NCBI GenBank assembly: GCA_025765595.1
Contig: JAIVFH010000502.1
Location: 1 to 16,889, forward strand
Reading direction: 5' to 3'
Origin: Obelidium mucronatum
Lineage: Eukaryota > Chytridiomycota > Chytridiomycetes > Chytridiales > Chytriomycetaceae
DNA: 16,889 nt
Within the stretch, counting starts at the first letter, position 1. Each line of letters opens with the position of its first letter. Both the position numbers and the translations under genes were made by a program. Below the pieces are notes generated by a model, which worked only from the letters and a program-made list of their open reading frames with translations, searched no databases and was not told the origin of the DNA. Shown here piece after piece: positions 16,694 to 16,889 of the stretch.

Positions 16694-16889
16694 TCTGCAA
16701 CTGATTGTCGGTTTCTGCTGATCTCCAAGGTTGTCTTGTGCGTTGTGGATTCCAATCCCATGTAAATGAACCTCCACATCAACTCCATTATTTGGAAGAC
16801 CAAACTTGCTTTCCCCATAATCAACGTTTTTATCTAAGGTGCGAACGGGGCGGGTTCGGGGTCGGGTTTAGGTCAATCCCGTAAAACGG
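16694..16889. other. No gene recognised
   Basis: Minus-strand frames of up to 62 codons exist (16636-16824) but look like chance. The last 50 bases are GC-rich with runs of GGG and CGGG; they do not match the fungal telomere repeat TTAGGG. The window ends inside this stretch. Confidence 0.4.

Noticed and set aside
16840..16889. Telomere-proximal repeats at the window end.
   Set aside because: The GGG-rich words do not form a regular TTAGGG-like array.

Overview
The window looks like nuclear DNA of a fungus, probably an early-diverging lineage (Mucoromycota, Mortierellomycota or Chytridiomycota), in a region dominated by mobile elements. The evidence is spliced genes with very short introns (46-64 nt, GT...CTAAC/TTAAC-like...YAG), a Plavaka-type transposase (a fungal branch of the CMC/EnSpm transposons), cysteine clusters of the kind that accompany fungal KDZ transposases, and the 3' end of a LINE resembling those of Glomeromycotina. 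The taxonomic call is an inference; no rRNA or other marker gene is present.

Layout. 1-810 has no gene, only small repeats. 815-2003 (minus) is a CxC5-like KDZ-associated gene or fragment. Its 5' part lies in the left arm of a ~1,065 bp, almost identical inverted repeat (1517-2581 and 4405-5469). The 1.8 kb between the arms holds a third 207 bp copy of part of the arm (2581-2787), joined directly to a 5'-truncated, frameshifted LINE tail that starts inside its RNase H domain. The right arm carries a second copy of the CxC5 gene start, fused in frame at about 5469 to unrelated sequence. 5943-7415 is a retrotransposon Gag with a variant zinc knuckle, poly-Q tail and an in-frame GGGTTTT heptamer just before its stop; no protease, integrase or reverse transcriptase follows.

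The middle holds what look like host genes: a secreted, Ser/Thr-rich, probably GPI-anchored protein (7602-8464, minus, one 47-nt intron), a possible exon without an ATG (8619-8927), and a TRAF-like RING/zinc-finger protein (9252-10323, minus, one 64-nt intron). A GC-rich stretch of uncertain coding value follows (10680-11120).

The right third is the best-defined unit. A full-length Plavaka transposase gene (12905-15717, plus, one 48-nt intron and one frame break) sits head to head with a five-exon, 359-aa gene (11534-12807, minus), with only 97 bp between the start codons. The partner resembles the fungal DUF6532 domain in layout. GGAA-type motifs in opposite orientation lie outside the two genes, as subterminal repeats do in CMC elements. 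Together they may form a two-gene DNA transposon. The window ends in a broken ORF (16252-16693) and 200 bp without a recognisable gene.
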